The position numbers and the translations under genes were made by a program. Source: Sphingobacteriales bacterium (GTDB taxonomy: Bacteria > Bacteroidota > Bacteroidia > Chitinophagales > UBA2359). From it: a DNA stretch of 64,000 nucleotides. Below the pieces are notes generated by a model. It was given only the letters and a program-made list of their open reading frames with translations. It was not told the origin of the DNA and made no database searches. Position 1 is the first letter of the stretch, and each line of letters starts with the position of its first letter. Shown here one piece after another: positions 50,449 through 60,233 of this stretch. The stretch covers positions 155,263 to 219,262 of the forward strand of contig JADJTE010000004.1 of the NCBI GenBank assembly GCA_016711295.1, written 5' to 3'.

Positions 50449-51744
50449 TTATTCTTGTTCTGTTTCGTCGTCTTCATTGTCGTCGTCCTCATCTTCTTCG
50501 CGTTCAAATTTGGATTTCAGTACATTCAAGACGTGCTGGATGGTTTCTTCTTCGAGGTCGCTGCGTCTGATGAGTTCGTCGAGGCTTAGTGTTAAGACGC
50601 TTTTGGCAGTATCGCAACCGATGCCTTTGAGTACGTCCAGCACCCAGCCTTCGATTTCGTCGGCAAATTCGTCGAGTTCGATGTCGTATTCATCTTCGTC
50701 TTCTATTTCGCGATATACATCTATTTCGTAACCTGTCAGTTTAGAGGCTAATTTGATATTGATGCCGCCTTTGCCGATAGCGAGCGATACTTGGTCGGGT
50801 TTTAGGTAGACGGAGGCGCGTTTGCGGTTTTCGTCTAATTCCATCGACACAATTTTGGCAGGTGTGAGGGCGCGTTGTATGAGCAGTCGAGCGTTGTTGG
50901 TATAGTTGATAATATCGATGTTTTCGTTGCGCAATTCGCGCACTATGCCGTGTATGCGCGAGCCTTTCATACCTACGCAGGCTCCTACGGGGTCTATGCG
51001 GTCGTCAAATGATTCGACGGCTATTTTGGCGCGTTCGCCTGGTTCGCGGGCTGTGCGTTTGACGGTAATTACGCCGTCAAATATTTCGGGTACTTCGAGT
51101 TCGAGTAGTTTGGCTAAAAACGAATTATCTGTACGCGACAAGATAATGCGTGGTTTATTGTTGCGCAAATCTACTTTTTTGATGATGGCTTTTACGGTGT
51201 CGCCTTCTTTGTAGAAGTCGCTTGGTATTTGTTCGTTTTTGGGCAGTATTAATTCGTTGCTTTCGTCGTCGAGTATCAATATTTCGCGTTTCCAGATTTG
51301 GTGCACTTCGCCCGTCACCAATTCGCCTACGCGCTCGTTAAATTTTTTAAATAGCTCGTCTTTTTCCAACTCGCTCACGCGCGACACTAAGGTTTGGCGG
51401 GCGGCTAATATAGAACGCCGACCAAAATCACCGATTTTGATTTCTTCGTATAGTTCTTCGCCTACATCATAATCTTCTTCTATTTTGATGGCTTCGGAAT
51501 AGGCTATTTCTTTGTTTGGGTCGCTTAGGTCGCTGTCGTCGACAATTTCGCGCCTGCGCCATATCTCTAAATCGCCTTTGTCTGTATTGACGATGACATC
51601 AAAATTCTCATCGCTGCCATATTTTTTGCGCAATAGAGTTTTAAATACGTCTTCTAATACCTTCATTAAGGTAGGACGGTCAATATTTTTAAATTCTTTG
51701 AACTGGGAAAACGATTCTACCAGTCCGATGTTGTTGCTCGACAT
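50449..51744 (-). CDS. nusA: Transcription termination/antitermination protein NusA
   Basis: 431 residues, intact. The N-terminal RNA-polymerase-binding domain includes LVESFSQFKEFKNIDRPTLMKVLEDVFKTLLRKKYG. An S1 region covers VGELVTGEVHQIWKREILILDDESNELILPKNEQIP, and KH1/KH2 follow (SFDDRIDPVGACVGMKGSRIHGIVRELRNENIDIINY and VSLAIGKGGINIKLASKLTGYEIDVY). The C-terminus has a helix-hairpin-like VLDVLKGIGCDTAKSVLTLSLDELI and a very acidic tail, common in this phylum. It modulates pausing, termination and antitermination. It starts 3 bases after the rimP stop, so it is cotranscribed. Confidence 0.95.
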   Translation of the reverse strand: MSSNNIGLVESFSQFKEFKNIDRPTLMKVLEDVFKTLLRKKYGSDENFDVIVNTDKGDLEIWRRREIVDDSDLSDPNKEIAYSEAIKIEEDYDVGEELYEEIKIGDFGRRSILAARQTLVSRVSELEKDELFKKFNERVGELVTGEVHQIWKREILILDDESNELILPKNEQIPSDFYKEGDTVKAIIKKVDLRNNKPRIILSRTDNSFLAKLLELEVPEIFDGVITVKRTAREPGERAKIAVESFDDRIDPVGACVGMKGSRIHGIVRELRNENIDIINYTNNARLLIQRALTPAKIVSMELDENRKRASVYLKPDQVSLAIGKGGINIKLASKLTGYEIDVYREIEDEDEYDIELDEFADEIEGWVLDVLKGIGCDTAKSVLTLSLDELIRRSDLEEETIQHVLNVLKSKFEREEDEDDDNEDDETEQE

Positions 51745-51747
51745 AGC

Positions 51748-52242
51748 CTATTGTTGTTTAATGGGTTGTTTAAAAACAATTTTTTCTTCGGTTGTGTGGA
51801 TGGTTGAAAATGGAATTTGTAGGGGTAGCGGTATTGCTTTGTTCGGTTTTTGGGGCAAGGGCAAAAGGGTGAGTTCGGTATCGCTGACGGCTTGCAGGGT
51901 GCCTTCTATAGTAGTGCGGTCGCTTAGTGTGATAATGAGGACTTTGCCAATGGCTTTGGGATATTGGCGGCGTTGCTTGAAAGGCGTACCCACACCCGGC
52001 GACGATACTTCTAAGGTATAATTTTGCCCAAGCAATCCGCTGTTTTCTAATAGAGGTTCTAAATAGCGGCTAATGCGAACACATGCTTCTATACCTATAT
52101 GGCTATCGGCATCTACAAACAACTGTATTTTATCGCGTTTGGGAAAATATTGTACTTCTACGACAAAAATATCCGTTCCTTCGAGATGCGATTGCAGCCA
52201 TTCTTCGATATGTTGTGTTATTTGCGCGGATTTTGGGGTCAT
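51748..52242 (-). CDS. rimP: Ribosome maturation factor RimP
   Basis: 164 residues, intact. N-terminal alpha/beta domain (HLEGTDIFVVEVQYFPKRDKIQLFVDADSHIGIEACVRISRYLEPLLE) and the hallmark YTLEVSSPGVGTPFKQRRQYPKAIGK, then an Sm-like C-terminal domain (LIITLSDRTTIEGTLQAVSDTELTLLP). It assists 30S maturation. First gene of the operon rimP-nusA-infB. The leader begins at a consensus promoter (52337-52368) and contains a strong hairpin (52295-52329). Confidence 0.93.
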   Translation of the reverse strand: MTPKSAQITQHIEEWLQSHLEGTDIFVVEVQYFPKRDKIQLFVDADSHIGIEACVRISRYLEPLLENSGLLGQNYTLEVSSPGVGTPFKQRRQYPKAIGKVLIITLSDRTTIEGTLQAVSDTELTLLPLPQKPNKAIPLPLQIPFSTIHTTEEKIVFKQPIKQQ

Positions 52243-52294
52243 TAGACAATTTTTTGGGAGGGAAATGTAACTCTAAAAAAGCATTTATCGGTAT

Positions 52295-52329
52295 AAAAAA
52301 GAGGGGACTACTATTGTGTCCCCTCTTTT
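52295..52329 (-). terminator. Leader hairpin with U-run upstream of rimP (candidate attenuator)
   Basis: A perfect 12-bp stem (52297-52308 with 52318-52329, AAAAGAGGGGAC / GTCCCCTCTTTT) has a 9-nt loop. On the minus strand it is followed by six T residues (52300-52295). It begins about 8 bases after the promoter -7 box and ends ~52 bases before the rimP ATG, so transcripts of the operon must pass it. It could be an attenuator or a 5'-protecting stem. Confidence 0.75.
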
Positions 52330-52336
52330 AATGGTG

Positions 52337-52368
52337 CAAAGGTAAGGCAAAAATGCTGTTATTGCAAA
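52337..52368 (-). promoter_or_regulatory. Promoter of rimP-nusA-infB
   Basis: On the minus strand TTTG (52365-52368), a 20-base spacer and TACCTTTG (52337-52344) match the Bacteroidota consensus exactly. Transcription should begin near 52330. Confidence 0.8.
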
Positions 52369-52538
52369 TTTTTGTTAAAAAAAATGCTGAATGACAAAGT
52401 ATAAGCCTTAAAACAGAACAAGCATAGCCTTCTAAGCAGTTGATTTTGCTCATTTTGCGTTGCACCACGCACAAATTTCGTACATTTGCCGCGTTATGCC
52501 TTGGGTGCGTTGTTTAGCTCAATTCAAATTATTTATGG

Positions 52539-52660
52539 GTAACTATTTAGCCTTGTGAGGGGAATAGCCATTTCTAATCGAATATGCAGTGATGTTAGGC
52601 ATTATTAGATAAGTATTGCTCATTACCCCATACCCAAAACCCTATACCCTAAATAGTTAC
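52539..52660. mobile_element. Short-class MITE (122 bp), 8-bp target duplication ATTTATGG
   Basis: Perfect inverted ends GTAACTATTTAG and CTAAATAGTTAC, flanked by ATTTATGG at 52531-52538 and 52661-52668. The duplicated target contains the ATG of the downstream ankyrin gene (52665), so the insertion split that gene from its original leader. Confidence 0.93.
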
Positions 52661-52664
52661 ATTT

Positions 52665-53599
52665 ATGGAAAGTATAAAATCAGTGATGTTTATGTTGGCT
52701 AATGTTATTCATTGGTTGGCTATTGTTGCGCTTACAGTCTGGATGGTCGGTATTATTACCGATATGCAGCGCGGTGGAGGCGACGCGGCTTCGCGCGGCA
52801 TGGGTAGTTTTTTTCTGGTCGTAGGCGGCATATTTTTAGCCGTGCTTATTTTACTCAAATGCTTGCCATACGCTTGGACGCGCTATGTGGCTTTGGCTAT
52901 TATTATACTGCCTTTTGCTTTTATCCGCTTAGAAAGCGCGTGGCAAAAATGGGCTTATGATAGGCGCAATGCCATCATTTTTCGCCAGAATGAAGAAATG
53001 GAAGCAGGCAAACATCTGTTCAAAGACCCACAACAATTGGCACTCATCAATGCTATACAAAATAACGATACTGCCCGCACTGCCCAACTCCTAAGCCAAC
53101 CCTTTCCGCTGCTCAACGACTATAACAACGAAGCCCAAAAACAGTACTTGACTTTGTATGCCACGACGATGCACATATACCCTGCATCAAACTATTGCTA
53201 CAAGCAGCAGGCACAACGCTCGAATATGCCGACCCAAACAAAAAATCGACGCTGATGCTCAATGCCTTGCATTGTACGCCCAAGATGCTCGCCTTTTTGC
53301 TCGAACAAGGAGCTAATCCCAACTATACTACGACCGACCGCAGCAACGCCGTTATTTTTGAAGTATTGACTTCGGTAGAGCGCGAAGAAGTGTTGGAAAA
53401 AATAAAAACGCTTATCCAATACAAAGCCGATGTCAATTTGCAAGTAACTTTCAATGGCAATTACAAAAACTACACCCCCCTTATGTGGGCTGCTGCTAAC
53501 AACCACCACATGGTAGTTCCATTGCTTATTGCTCATGGTGCCGACCCCGAATATAAGAACCCCGACGGGCAATCGTGGCGCGATTTTGTCCAAGAATAG
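52665..53599 (+). CDS. Membrane protein with ankyrin repeats
   Basis: N-terminal part with three hydrophobic helices (VMFMLANVIHWLAIVALTVWMVGIIT, GSFFLVVGGIFLAVLILLKCLPY, YVALAIIILPFAFIRLE), then a helical linker (QQLALINAIQNNDTARTAQLLSQ, itself ankyrin-like). After a frame change near 53150 come clear ankyrin repeats: TLMLNALHCTPKMLAFLLEQGANPNYTT and YTPLMWAAANNHHMVVPLLIAHGADPEYKNPDG. Repaired length is ~311 residues; the repeats probably face the cytosol and bind a protein partner. The ATG lies inside the right target duplication of a MITE, so no native ribosome-binding site precedes it; an alternative downstream start would be the Met at residue 8. Confidence 0.72.
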
Positions 53600-53716
53600 C
53601 GCCCTATATTGGTCAAGCAACTTACACCTAATATGGCGTGGCAAATAGTGGGGGCGGGTTTCGTCCTTCCCCAAATTTAAGCCTATCTACATCAACCAAT
53701 ATCTAAAAATAAAACC

Positions 53717-53724
53717 TACCTTTG
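53717..53724 (+). promoter_or_regulatory. -7 box of the TonB-receptor gene
   Basis: TACCTTTG, 38 bases before ATG 53763; no clear -33 TTTG. Confidence 0.5.
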
Positions 53725-53762
53725 TCGCACAATTAAATACCCATCAAACCACACATCTTCGT

Positions 53763-56263
53763 ATGCAGCACCTTTACCAATGGCTTACAGCCATGTTTTG
53801 TTGGGGCATTAGCATTGCCCTATGCGCCCAAAATGCCACCATTAGTGGTACAATCAGCGACTCTAAAAGCGGCGAACCCATTGCGTTTGCTACTGTATCT
53901 GCCAACGTGAATGGCAAAGCCGAAGCCGTACAAAGCGATTTTGACGGCGTTTATACGCTATCGCTACCCGCGGGCACTTATAACGTAACTGCGTCGTATG
54001 TCAATTATGTCACCGCTACCCAAAGCATTACGCTCACAGCAGGACAAAGTGCTACCCTCAATATGAGCCTCGCCGAAGCAGGTTTGTTAGAAACAGTAGT
54101 AGTGAGCGCCGGTAAATTTGAACAAAAACTAAGCGAACAAACCGTATCACTCGAAGTATTAAAACCCAATTTTGTCGATAATATCAACTCCACGTCTATT
54201 GACAAAGCCATCGAGCGCACCCCCGGCGTTGATGTTATAGACGGGCAAGCCAATATACGCGGCGGTAGCGGCTATTCTTATGGCGCGGGCAGCCGCGTAT
54301 TGTTGCTCATGGACGATATGCCCATTATGAACGGCGATGCGGGTTATCCCGACTGGGATTTTTTGCCCGTCGAAAATTTAGAACAAATCGAAATTATCAA
54401 AGGCGCGTCGTCGGCATTATACGGCTCGTCGGCACTCAATGGCGTGATTAATATGCGCACCGCCTATCCAAAATCAGCCCCCGAAACCAAATTTGCCTCG
54501 TTCGGAACTATTTACCAAAACCCAAGCGGCAACCAAATAGTGCGTTACTTAGCTTCCGATACAGCGTTTGCTACGCCCATCGATACGGTAGAAAAATCTT
54601 GGTGGGGCGGACGCTATATCTACGAAGCAGGTGCCTCATTTGCGCATAAAGAAAAATTTAAAAATTTTGACCTCGTTACAGGTGCTTATATCTTTGCAGG
54701 CGACTCGTGGCGCGAAAAACAATATAGCCGACGCGGACGCTTTAATGTCAATACGCGCTACCGATTTCCGAACGCACCGGGCTTGTCGGTGGGTTTAGCA
54801 GTCAATGCCCAATTGCAAACCAGCGGCAGCTTTTTGATTTGGAACAACCTGAACCAAGACACCATACCCAAGGGCGGCATTGACGGCGGTGCGTATCGCC
54901 TATGGGACGCTACGCCGCCTATCAATAACAATAGCTATACGATTAACATCGACCCGTTTATCGAATATTTTTAGTACTGCCACAGACGTCAAACATAAAT
55001 TGCAAGGTCGTTTTTTCCGCAATGATAACCAGAATGACCCAAACAAGGTACCGCATCTGATTTGTTGTATGGCGAATATCAATTCCAAAAACGATTTGAA
55101 CAAGCCAAATTAGTAACAACGGCGGGTGTTGTCGGTACGCGCATCATTTCTAATGCCGAATTGTTCCAAGATACTACCCGATACGCCACTAATATAGCAG
55201 GTTATTTACAAGTAGATAAAAAATTCTTTGACCGCCTCAATATCTCGCTCGGCGCACGTTACGAATATAATAAAGTAGAAGACGTGTCGGAAGCAAAGCC
55301 CGTTTTTCGTGCAGGTCTGAACTACGAAGTAGCCAAATATACCTTTTTACGCGTTTCGTGGGGGCAAGGCTACCGCTTCCCGACCATCGCCGAAAAATAT
55401 GTACGCACCGACTTGGGTGAGTATGTAGTAGGGGGCATACCCATCGAACTGGGTATTTTTCCCAATATCAACCTCAAATCCGAAACGGGTTGGAGTGCTG
55501 AATTAGGTATCAAGCAAGGCTTACAACTCGGCGATTGGCGCGGCTTTATCGATGTGACGGGCTTTATCAACCAATATAACGATATGATGGAATTTACGTT
55601 TGGTATCAACAATAGTGTCCGAAGTGTTGTTAACCTAATTGGTCCCAATGCCTTAGACCCCGACCTATATACTTTCTTAGTAGATACATCTGCGCTCAAA
55701 GCAGACGTACAAATACCTAATGACAACGCATTGCGTGCGGGTTTCAATCGCTCAATATTGGCGATACACGCATTTTGGGGGCTGATATTGTATTGGCAGG
55801 TCAGGGCAAATTGGGTAGCTTGCCCACCACTGCTTTGTTGGGCTATACGTATATCAAACCACAATTCCAAGATTTCGACGATGTGCAACAAGCCCTCTCG
55901 TCAAGCCCTAATAATATACTCAAATACAGATTCTGCCATACTGTAAAAGGCGATATCGAAACCACTATCAAGCGTTTCTCCGTAGGTTTAACTATGCAGT
56001 ATTATAGCTATATGGAGGCAATAGACCAGGCTTTCAATGTATTGCTGCCTGGCATCAAAGATTTTCGCGATAACCATAACAACGGCGATTGGGTATTGGA
56101 TTTGCGCTGCGGTATTAAATTAGGCGACAATTCTACCTTATCGTTCTTAGTCAAAAATTTATTCAACACCGAATATGCACTACGCCCCGCCCTTGTCGAC
56201 GCACCACGTAGCTATACACTCCGTTATGCGTGGTCTTTCAAGGGTAAAGATAAGATAGATTAA
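53763..56263 (+). CDS. TonB-dependent receptor with CarboxypepD_reg-like domain
   Basis: Signal peptide MQHLYQWLTAMFCWGISIALCAQ. CarboxypepD_reg-like domain: ISGTISDSKSGEPIAFATVSAN ... GTYNVTASYVNYV. Plug: EKLSEQTVSLEVLKPNFVDNINSTSIDKAIERTPGVDVIDGQANIRGGSGYSYGAGSRVLLLMDD and IEIIKGASSALYGSSALNGVINMRT. The barrel ends FNTEYALRPALVDAPRSYTLRYAWSF. Repaired length is ~830 residues. The ligand is unknown; the plug resembles vitamin B12/siderophore-type receptors. Frame changes near 54965-55060 and 55760. A perfect 15-bp hairpin follows the stop. No SusD partner is nearby, so not a classical Sus pair. Confidence 0.85.
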
Positions 56264-56292
56264 TGCTCGAACAGCGCGTAAAAATTGTTAGA

Positions 56293-56341
56293 ATACGACT
56301 ACCGCTGTCAGGCACACCGTATCTGCCAGCGGTAGTCGTAT
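56293..56341 (+). terminator. Terminator hairpin of the TonB-receptor gene
   Basis: A perfect 15-bp stem (56293-56307 with 56327-56341, ATACGACTACCGCTG) with a 19-nt loop, 30 bases after the stop. The T-tract is weak (CTTAT). Confidence 0.7.
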
Positions 56342-56417
56342 CTTATCGACCTATGGACGGGTAATGCTTACAGGCATAGTGCTTGTCTTATATCATTACA
56401 CATTGTTTTTCTCATTT

Positions 56418-57656
56418 ATGTCATCAGACCTACCAGAAAATTGCCAAAAATCAGTTTTTTTCTGCTTATTACTCCGTATCAGTGCTTATTGGTGCGGATT
56501 TGCCGCCTTTGTGTGGTTTAGTGTTCTGCTGCTTGCCTCAATGACAGTGCTACAAGCTCAAGACATGGCACCGCCTCCGCCTACTGTCGATACTATACCT
56601 CCATTGCAGTCGCCCTCGAACGGGATTAAAACTCCACCCAAGCCCTATAAAATGAAGGCTTATGGCGCACCATTGATATTTAAAACACCCGAAACCAACT
56701 TCGGCTTTGGCGTGGCGGGCGGGCTTACTTTTAAGATAAATAAGACCGATACCACCCAACGCCCCTCCAACGTATTGCTCAATTTAGATTATACGCTCAA
56801 TAAGCAAATGATTTTGGAAGTAGGCTATACTATTTTTTTCAAGCACGAAAATTATCAACTACGCCTACATAATTCGTATAAAAAATATCCCGATAGTTTT
56901 TGGGGCATAGGACCCAATACAGTCGACTCGCTTGAAGAGCGATATAGTTATAATCGCTGGGATATATATCCATCGTTCCAGCGCCGCATACACGACCGCT
57001 TGTTTATTGGGCTGCGCTATCGCTATTTGGGGCTGTTTAGCGTCGATTGGAAAGAAGGAGGTTTGTATGAAGAAGCCGATTTTCTGGGGCGCGATGGCGG
57101 TTTTATGTCGGGTATCGGTTATATGATCAATTGGGATAGCCGCGATTTGTTTTTTAATCCGAGTAAAGGATTCTATGCTCACTTGGTCAATTTATTTTAC
57201 CCGCGTTGGATGGGTGGGCAATACAACAATACCCATTTTGAAATAGACACCCGTTTTTATTGGAATGTCGTGCCCAAATATCGGCATGTCTTGGCGATGC
57301 GCATTTTCGGACGCTTCAATTTTGGCAAAAATGTACCTTTTTTCCATACCGCGCAGATAGGCGGTTCGGAGGTGATGCGCGGCTATTTCAATGGGCGTTT
57401 CCGCGACAAACACGCCCTAACAACTACCTTAGAGTATCGGTTCCCGATTTGGTGGCGGTTTGGGGCAGCTGCCTTTATTGCTGCGGGCGATGTAGCCCCC
57501 ACTATCAAAGCCTTTAATCTCCGAAGCCTCAAATATAGCGTAGGCGGCGGTTTGCGCTTTATGATAGACAAGCGCGAGCGCATCAATATACGCTTAGATG
57601 TGGGGCACGGAGGCGGCAATACCGAATTTTATATCACAGCCTCCGAGTCGTTCTAA
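56418..57656 (+). CDS. Omp85 (BamA/TamA)-family outer-membrane protein
   Basis: 412 residues from ATG 56418; an in-frame TTG at 56364 would only add residues before the export signal. The hydrophobic stretch AAFVWFSVLLLASMTVLQAQ acts as a signal, followed by a Pro-rich linker. The rest is a 16-strand-like barrel without POTRA repeats: NFGFGVAGGLTFKINKTD, DSFWGIGPNTVDSLEERYSY, YMINWDSRDLFFNPSKGFY, and GGSEVMRGYFNGRFRDKHALTTTLEYRF, which carries the (V/I/M)RGY motif of the Omp85 L6 loop. Barrel-only surface-antigen relatives of this kind are frequent in the phylum. It ends in Phe, as outer-membrane barrels do. Confidence 0.82.
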   Translation: MSSDLPENCQKSVFFCLLLRISAYWCGFAAFVWFSVLLLASMTVLQAQDMAPPPPTVDTIPPLQSPSNGIKTPPKPYKMKAYGAPLIFKTPETNFGFGVAGGLTFKINKTDTTQRPSNVLLNLDYTLNKQMILEVGYTIFFKHENYQLRLHNSYKKYPDSFWGIGPNTVDSLEERYSYNRWDIYPSFQRRIHDRLFIGLRYRYLGLFSVDWKEGGLYEEADFLGRDGGFMSGIGYMINWDSRDLFFNPSKGFYAHLVNLFYPRWMGGQYNNTHFEIDTRFYWNVVPKYRHVLAMRIFGRFNFGKNVPFFHTAQIGGSEVMRGYFNGRFRDKHALTTTLEYRFPIWWRFGAAAFIAAGDVAPTIKAFNLRSLKYSVGGGLRFMIDKRERINIRLDVGHGGGNTEFYITASESF

Positions 57657-57671
57657 TTTTGTACCTTAGTT

Positions 57672-59040
57672 ATGATAACCACTTCTTTTTTTGAACTGTT
57701 TAAAGCAGGACCCGGACCGTCCAGCTCGCATACCATCGGACCTATGCGAGCCGCTTATCGGTTTAGGCGTGAAGTAGCCGATTATATCGGCGCAGCTACC
57801 CACCAACGCTACCATATTCGCATCGAATTGTACGGAGCCTTAGCCGCCACAGGGCACGGACACGGCACGCACCGCGCCTTGCTTGCAGGGCTATTGGGCT
57901 ATACCCCAACCGATGTGGATATAGACCGATTAAACGGATTTTTTGCTCAACCCGATGAAATATACGTATTGTTTGACGATTACCCGTCCATAGTATTGAC
58001 CGAACGCGATTTGTTTTTCGATTATACTGCCAACCCTTACCGACATCCCAATACCGTAAAATTTGTACTGCTCGATGCCGATTTTGTGCCGCTCTTATCG
58101 GAGGTTTTTTATTCTATCGGTGGCGGATTTATCGAAAAGAAGGTGAACCACGCCATACCGAGAGCCAAAAACAGCCGCGCTACGCATACGGCAATATGGC
58201 AGAATTAGAAAAAATTGTCGCTTGGGAGCATTTGCCCGTCGAAAAAGTATTGCTCGACAACGAAATCGCATTGACGGGCGACTCCGAAACCGCTATTTAC
58301 CAACGCATCGCCGATATTATGGAGGTGATGCACCAAAGCGTATTGCGTGGCTTGGCAGCAGAAGGCATATTGCCAGGTGGGCTTAATGTATCGCGCCGTG
58401 CTAAGGGTATGTACGAAAAATCGTTGCAATTGGCGCAGCAAAACCGCTATGCCGATGCCCTATTTGCTAAACTAAACGCCTATGCCTTAGCCGTATCCGA
58501 AGAAAATGCGGCGGGGCAGATGGTCGTGACAGCACCTACCAATGGCGCGGCAGGTATCATTCCTGCCTGCTTAGAATATTTGCGCTGCGACTGTGCAATA
58601 CCTGAACGCACCCTGCAAAACGGCTTGTTGATAGCGGCGATGGTGGGCTTTATTATCAAAGACAATGCCTCTATATCGGGTGCAGAACTGGGCTGCCAAG
58701 CCGAAGTAGGGTCGGCGGCGGCTATGGCGGCGGCATTATTTAGCTACTGCAACGGATTGTCGTTTTCGCGCATCGTGGCTGCCGCCGAAATAGCTATGGA
58801 ACACCATTTGGGCATGACCTGCGACCCCATCAAGGGGATTAGTACAAATACCCTGCATCGAGCGCAACGCCAACGGAGCCATCAAAGCCTATAACGCCTA
58901 CTTGTTAGCAGACGGACGCACCTCGCGCCCTGTTATTTCGTTCAATCAAGTAGTAGAAGTCATGCGGCAGACAGGCGAAGACCTATCTGCCAAATATAAA
59001 GAAACCGCAAAGCGGAGGCTTGGCTACCTCCTTTGGCTAG
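57672..59040 (+). CDS. sdaA: L-serine dehydratase (iron-sulfur, single chain)
   Basis: Deaminates L-serine to pyruvate and ammonia. The beta domain at the N-terminus is SFFELFKAGPGPSSSHTIGPMRAAYRF and GHGHGTHRALLAGLLGY. The alpha domain has EENAAGQMVVTAPTNGAAGIIPACLEYL, ASISGAELGCQAEVGSAAAMAAAL, MEHHLGMTCDPIKG and IPCIERNANGAIKA, whose cysteines (GCQ, TCD, PCIERN) hold the [4Fe-4S] cluster. ATG 57672 is standard. Frame changes occur near 58150-58195, 58850 and 59010 (AAA run), after which GGLATSFG and the stop at 59038-59040 complete the family's KETxxGGLA end. A TAATTTTG box at 57654-57661 could give a leaderless transcript. Confidence 0.9.
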
Positions 59041-59062
59041 GGCAATATGCCCGGCAGCTAAT

Positions 59063-59781
59063 TTAACGAAACAAACCATAGCGAGCAATGCAATAGAGCG
59101 CACGCAGACCATCGCGCCAATTGATTTTTTTGCCTTCGGCATAGGTTCTGCCGTAATACGAGATACCCACCTCATAGATGCGCACATTGGGTATACGAGC
59201 TATTTTAGCCGTCACTTCGGGTTCAAAACCGAAACGGGTTTCGTGCAGCGGTAGGTTTTGGATAAGGTCGGTGCGAAACATTTTGTAGCACGTTTCCATA
59301 TCGGTCAGGTTCAAATTATTAAACATATTAGAGCAAAACGTCAAGAATTGATTGCCGATAGAGTGCCAAAAGAATAAGATGCGGTGCGGGTTTGCCCCGC
59401 CAATCGCGAACCATATACCACATCGGCAAAACCATCGGTAACGGGTCTGATGAGCAGGTTAAATTCATGCGGGTCATACTCCAAATCGGCATCTTGTACT
59501 ATTAGGTAATCGCCCGTAGCATGGCGTATGCCCGTGTGTAGGGCTGCGCCCTTGCCTTTATTGACCTCGTGTTCTAATAATTTGATATTATGCTCGGGGT
59601 TTTGGGCAATAAAACCACGCACTACGTCGGCAGTATTGTCCTTGGAGCAATCATTGACAACAATAATTTCTTTGCGTATTTGATTGATGAGTTGCACGCT
59701 GCACAGTTTTTCTAAGATTTTAGTAATGGTCTTGCCTTCATTATAGGCGGGCACTATGACAGTTAAAAGGTCAAACTTCAT
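59063..59781 (-). CDS. Glycosyltransferase family 2 (dolichol-phosphate mannosyltransferase-like)
   Basis: From ATG 59781: MKFDLLTVIVPAYNEGKTITKILEKL, IIVVNDCSKDNT, HEVNKGKGAALHTGIRHATGDYLIVQDADLEYDP (DxD-type metal site), VVYGSRL, then after a frame change near 59345 DMETCYKMFRTDLIQNLPLHETRFGFEPEVTAKIARIPNVRIYEVGISYYGRTYAEGKKINWRDG. This matches GT2 enzymes of the DPM1/bactoprenol-glucosyl type, without C-terminal membrane helices. It transfers a sugar from a nucleotide donor, probably to a lipid carrier. Converges on sdaA. Promoter box TACCTTTG on the minus strand at 59817-59824. Confidence 0.85.
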
Positions 59782-59816
59782 TCGTATAAGGGCGATAGAT
59801 TGGGTAATTATTAGCA

Positions 59817-59824
59817 CAAAGGTA
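59817..59824 (-). promoter_or_regulatory. -7 box of the glycosyltransferase gene
   Basis: Minus strand TACCTTTG, 35 bases upstream of ATG 59781. The remainder of the 452-base gap to the PPK2 gene shows no gene or repeat that I recognise. Confidence 0.55.
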
Positions 59825-60175
59825 CGACTTTTTGGCTTTGTCGGTTGTCTGTGATAGATAACTTGGTGTGAGAAATACAAAATACTTGAATAAAAAAACA
59901 TTATGAATAACATGTCCGCCCAGAGCAGACGTTTGCCCTGTATTATAGTAATCTTTGGTGACACCTCAAAGGTAGGGCTAAGTAGCTTCAAAAGCATATA
60001 CGCTGCTATCTTTTTACCCAAAAATCAGCCTTACATTTAGCGCAATACCCAGATTTTTAGATGATGATTATAGCTATGGCACAATTTGTATAGAAAAATA
60101 AAAAATTGAGTAACGCAAACTATACCACCGCCCGCATTAATTTTTGAGCCAATCGGGTGCATTTTTCCCAAACTA

Positions 60176-60207
60176 CTTGAAAATACCGCTATATTTGCCT
60201 AATTTTG
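60176..60207 (+). promoter_or_regulatory. PPK2 promoter
   Basis: CTTG (60176-60179, one mismatch to TTTG), N20, TAATTTTG (60200-60207), 26 bases before ATG 60234. Confidence 0.55.
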
Positions 60208-60233
60208 TGTCTTATTCTAACCCCGTATAATAT

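Noticed and set aside
57654..57661. TAATTTTG as a dedicated sdaA promoter
   Set aside because: It overlaps the stop codon of the upstream gene, would give an almost leaderless transcript and lacks a -33 box; kept only as a remark under sdaA.
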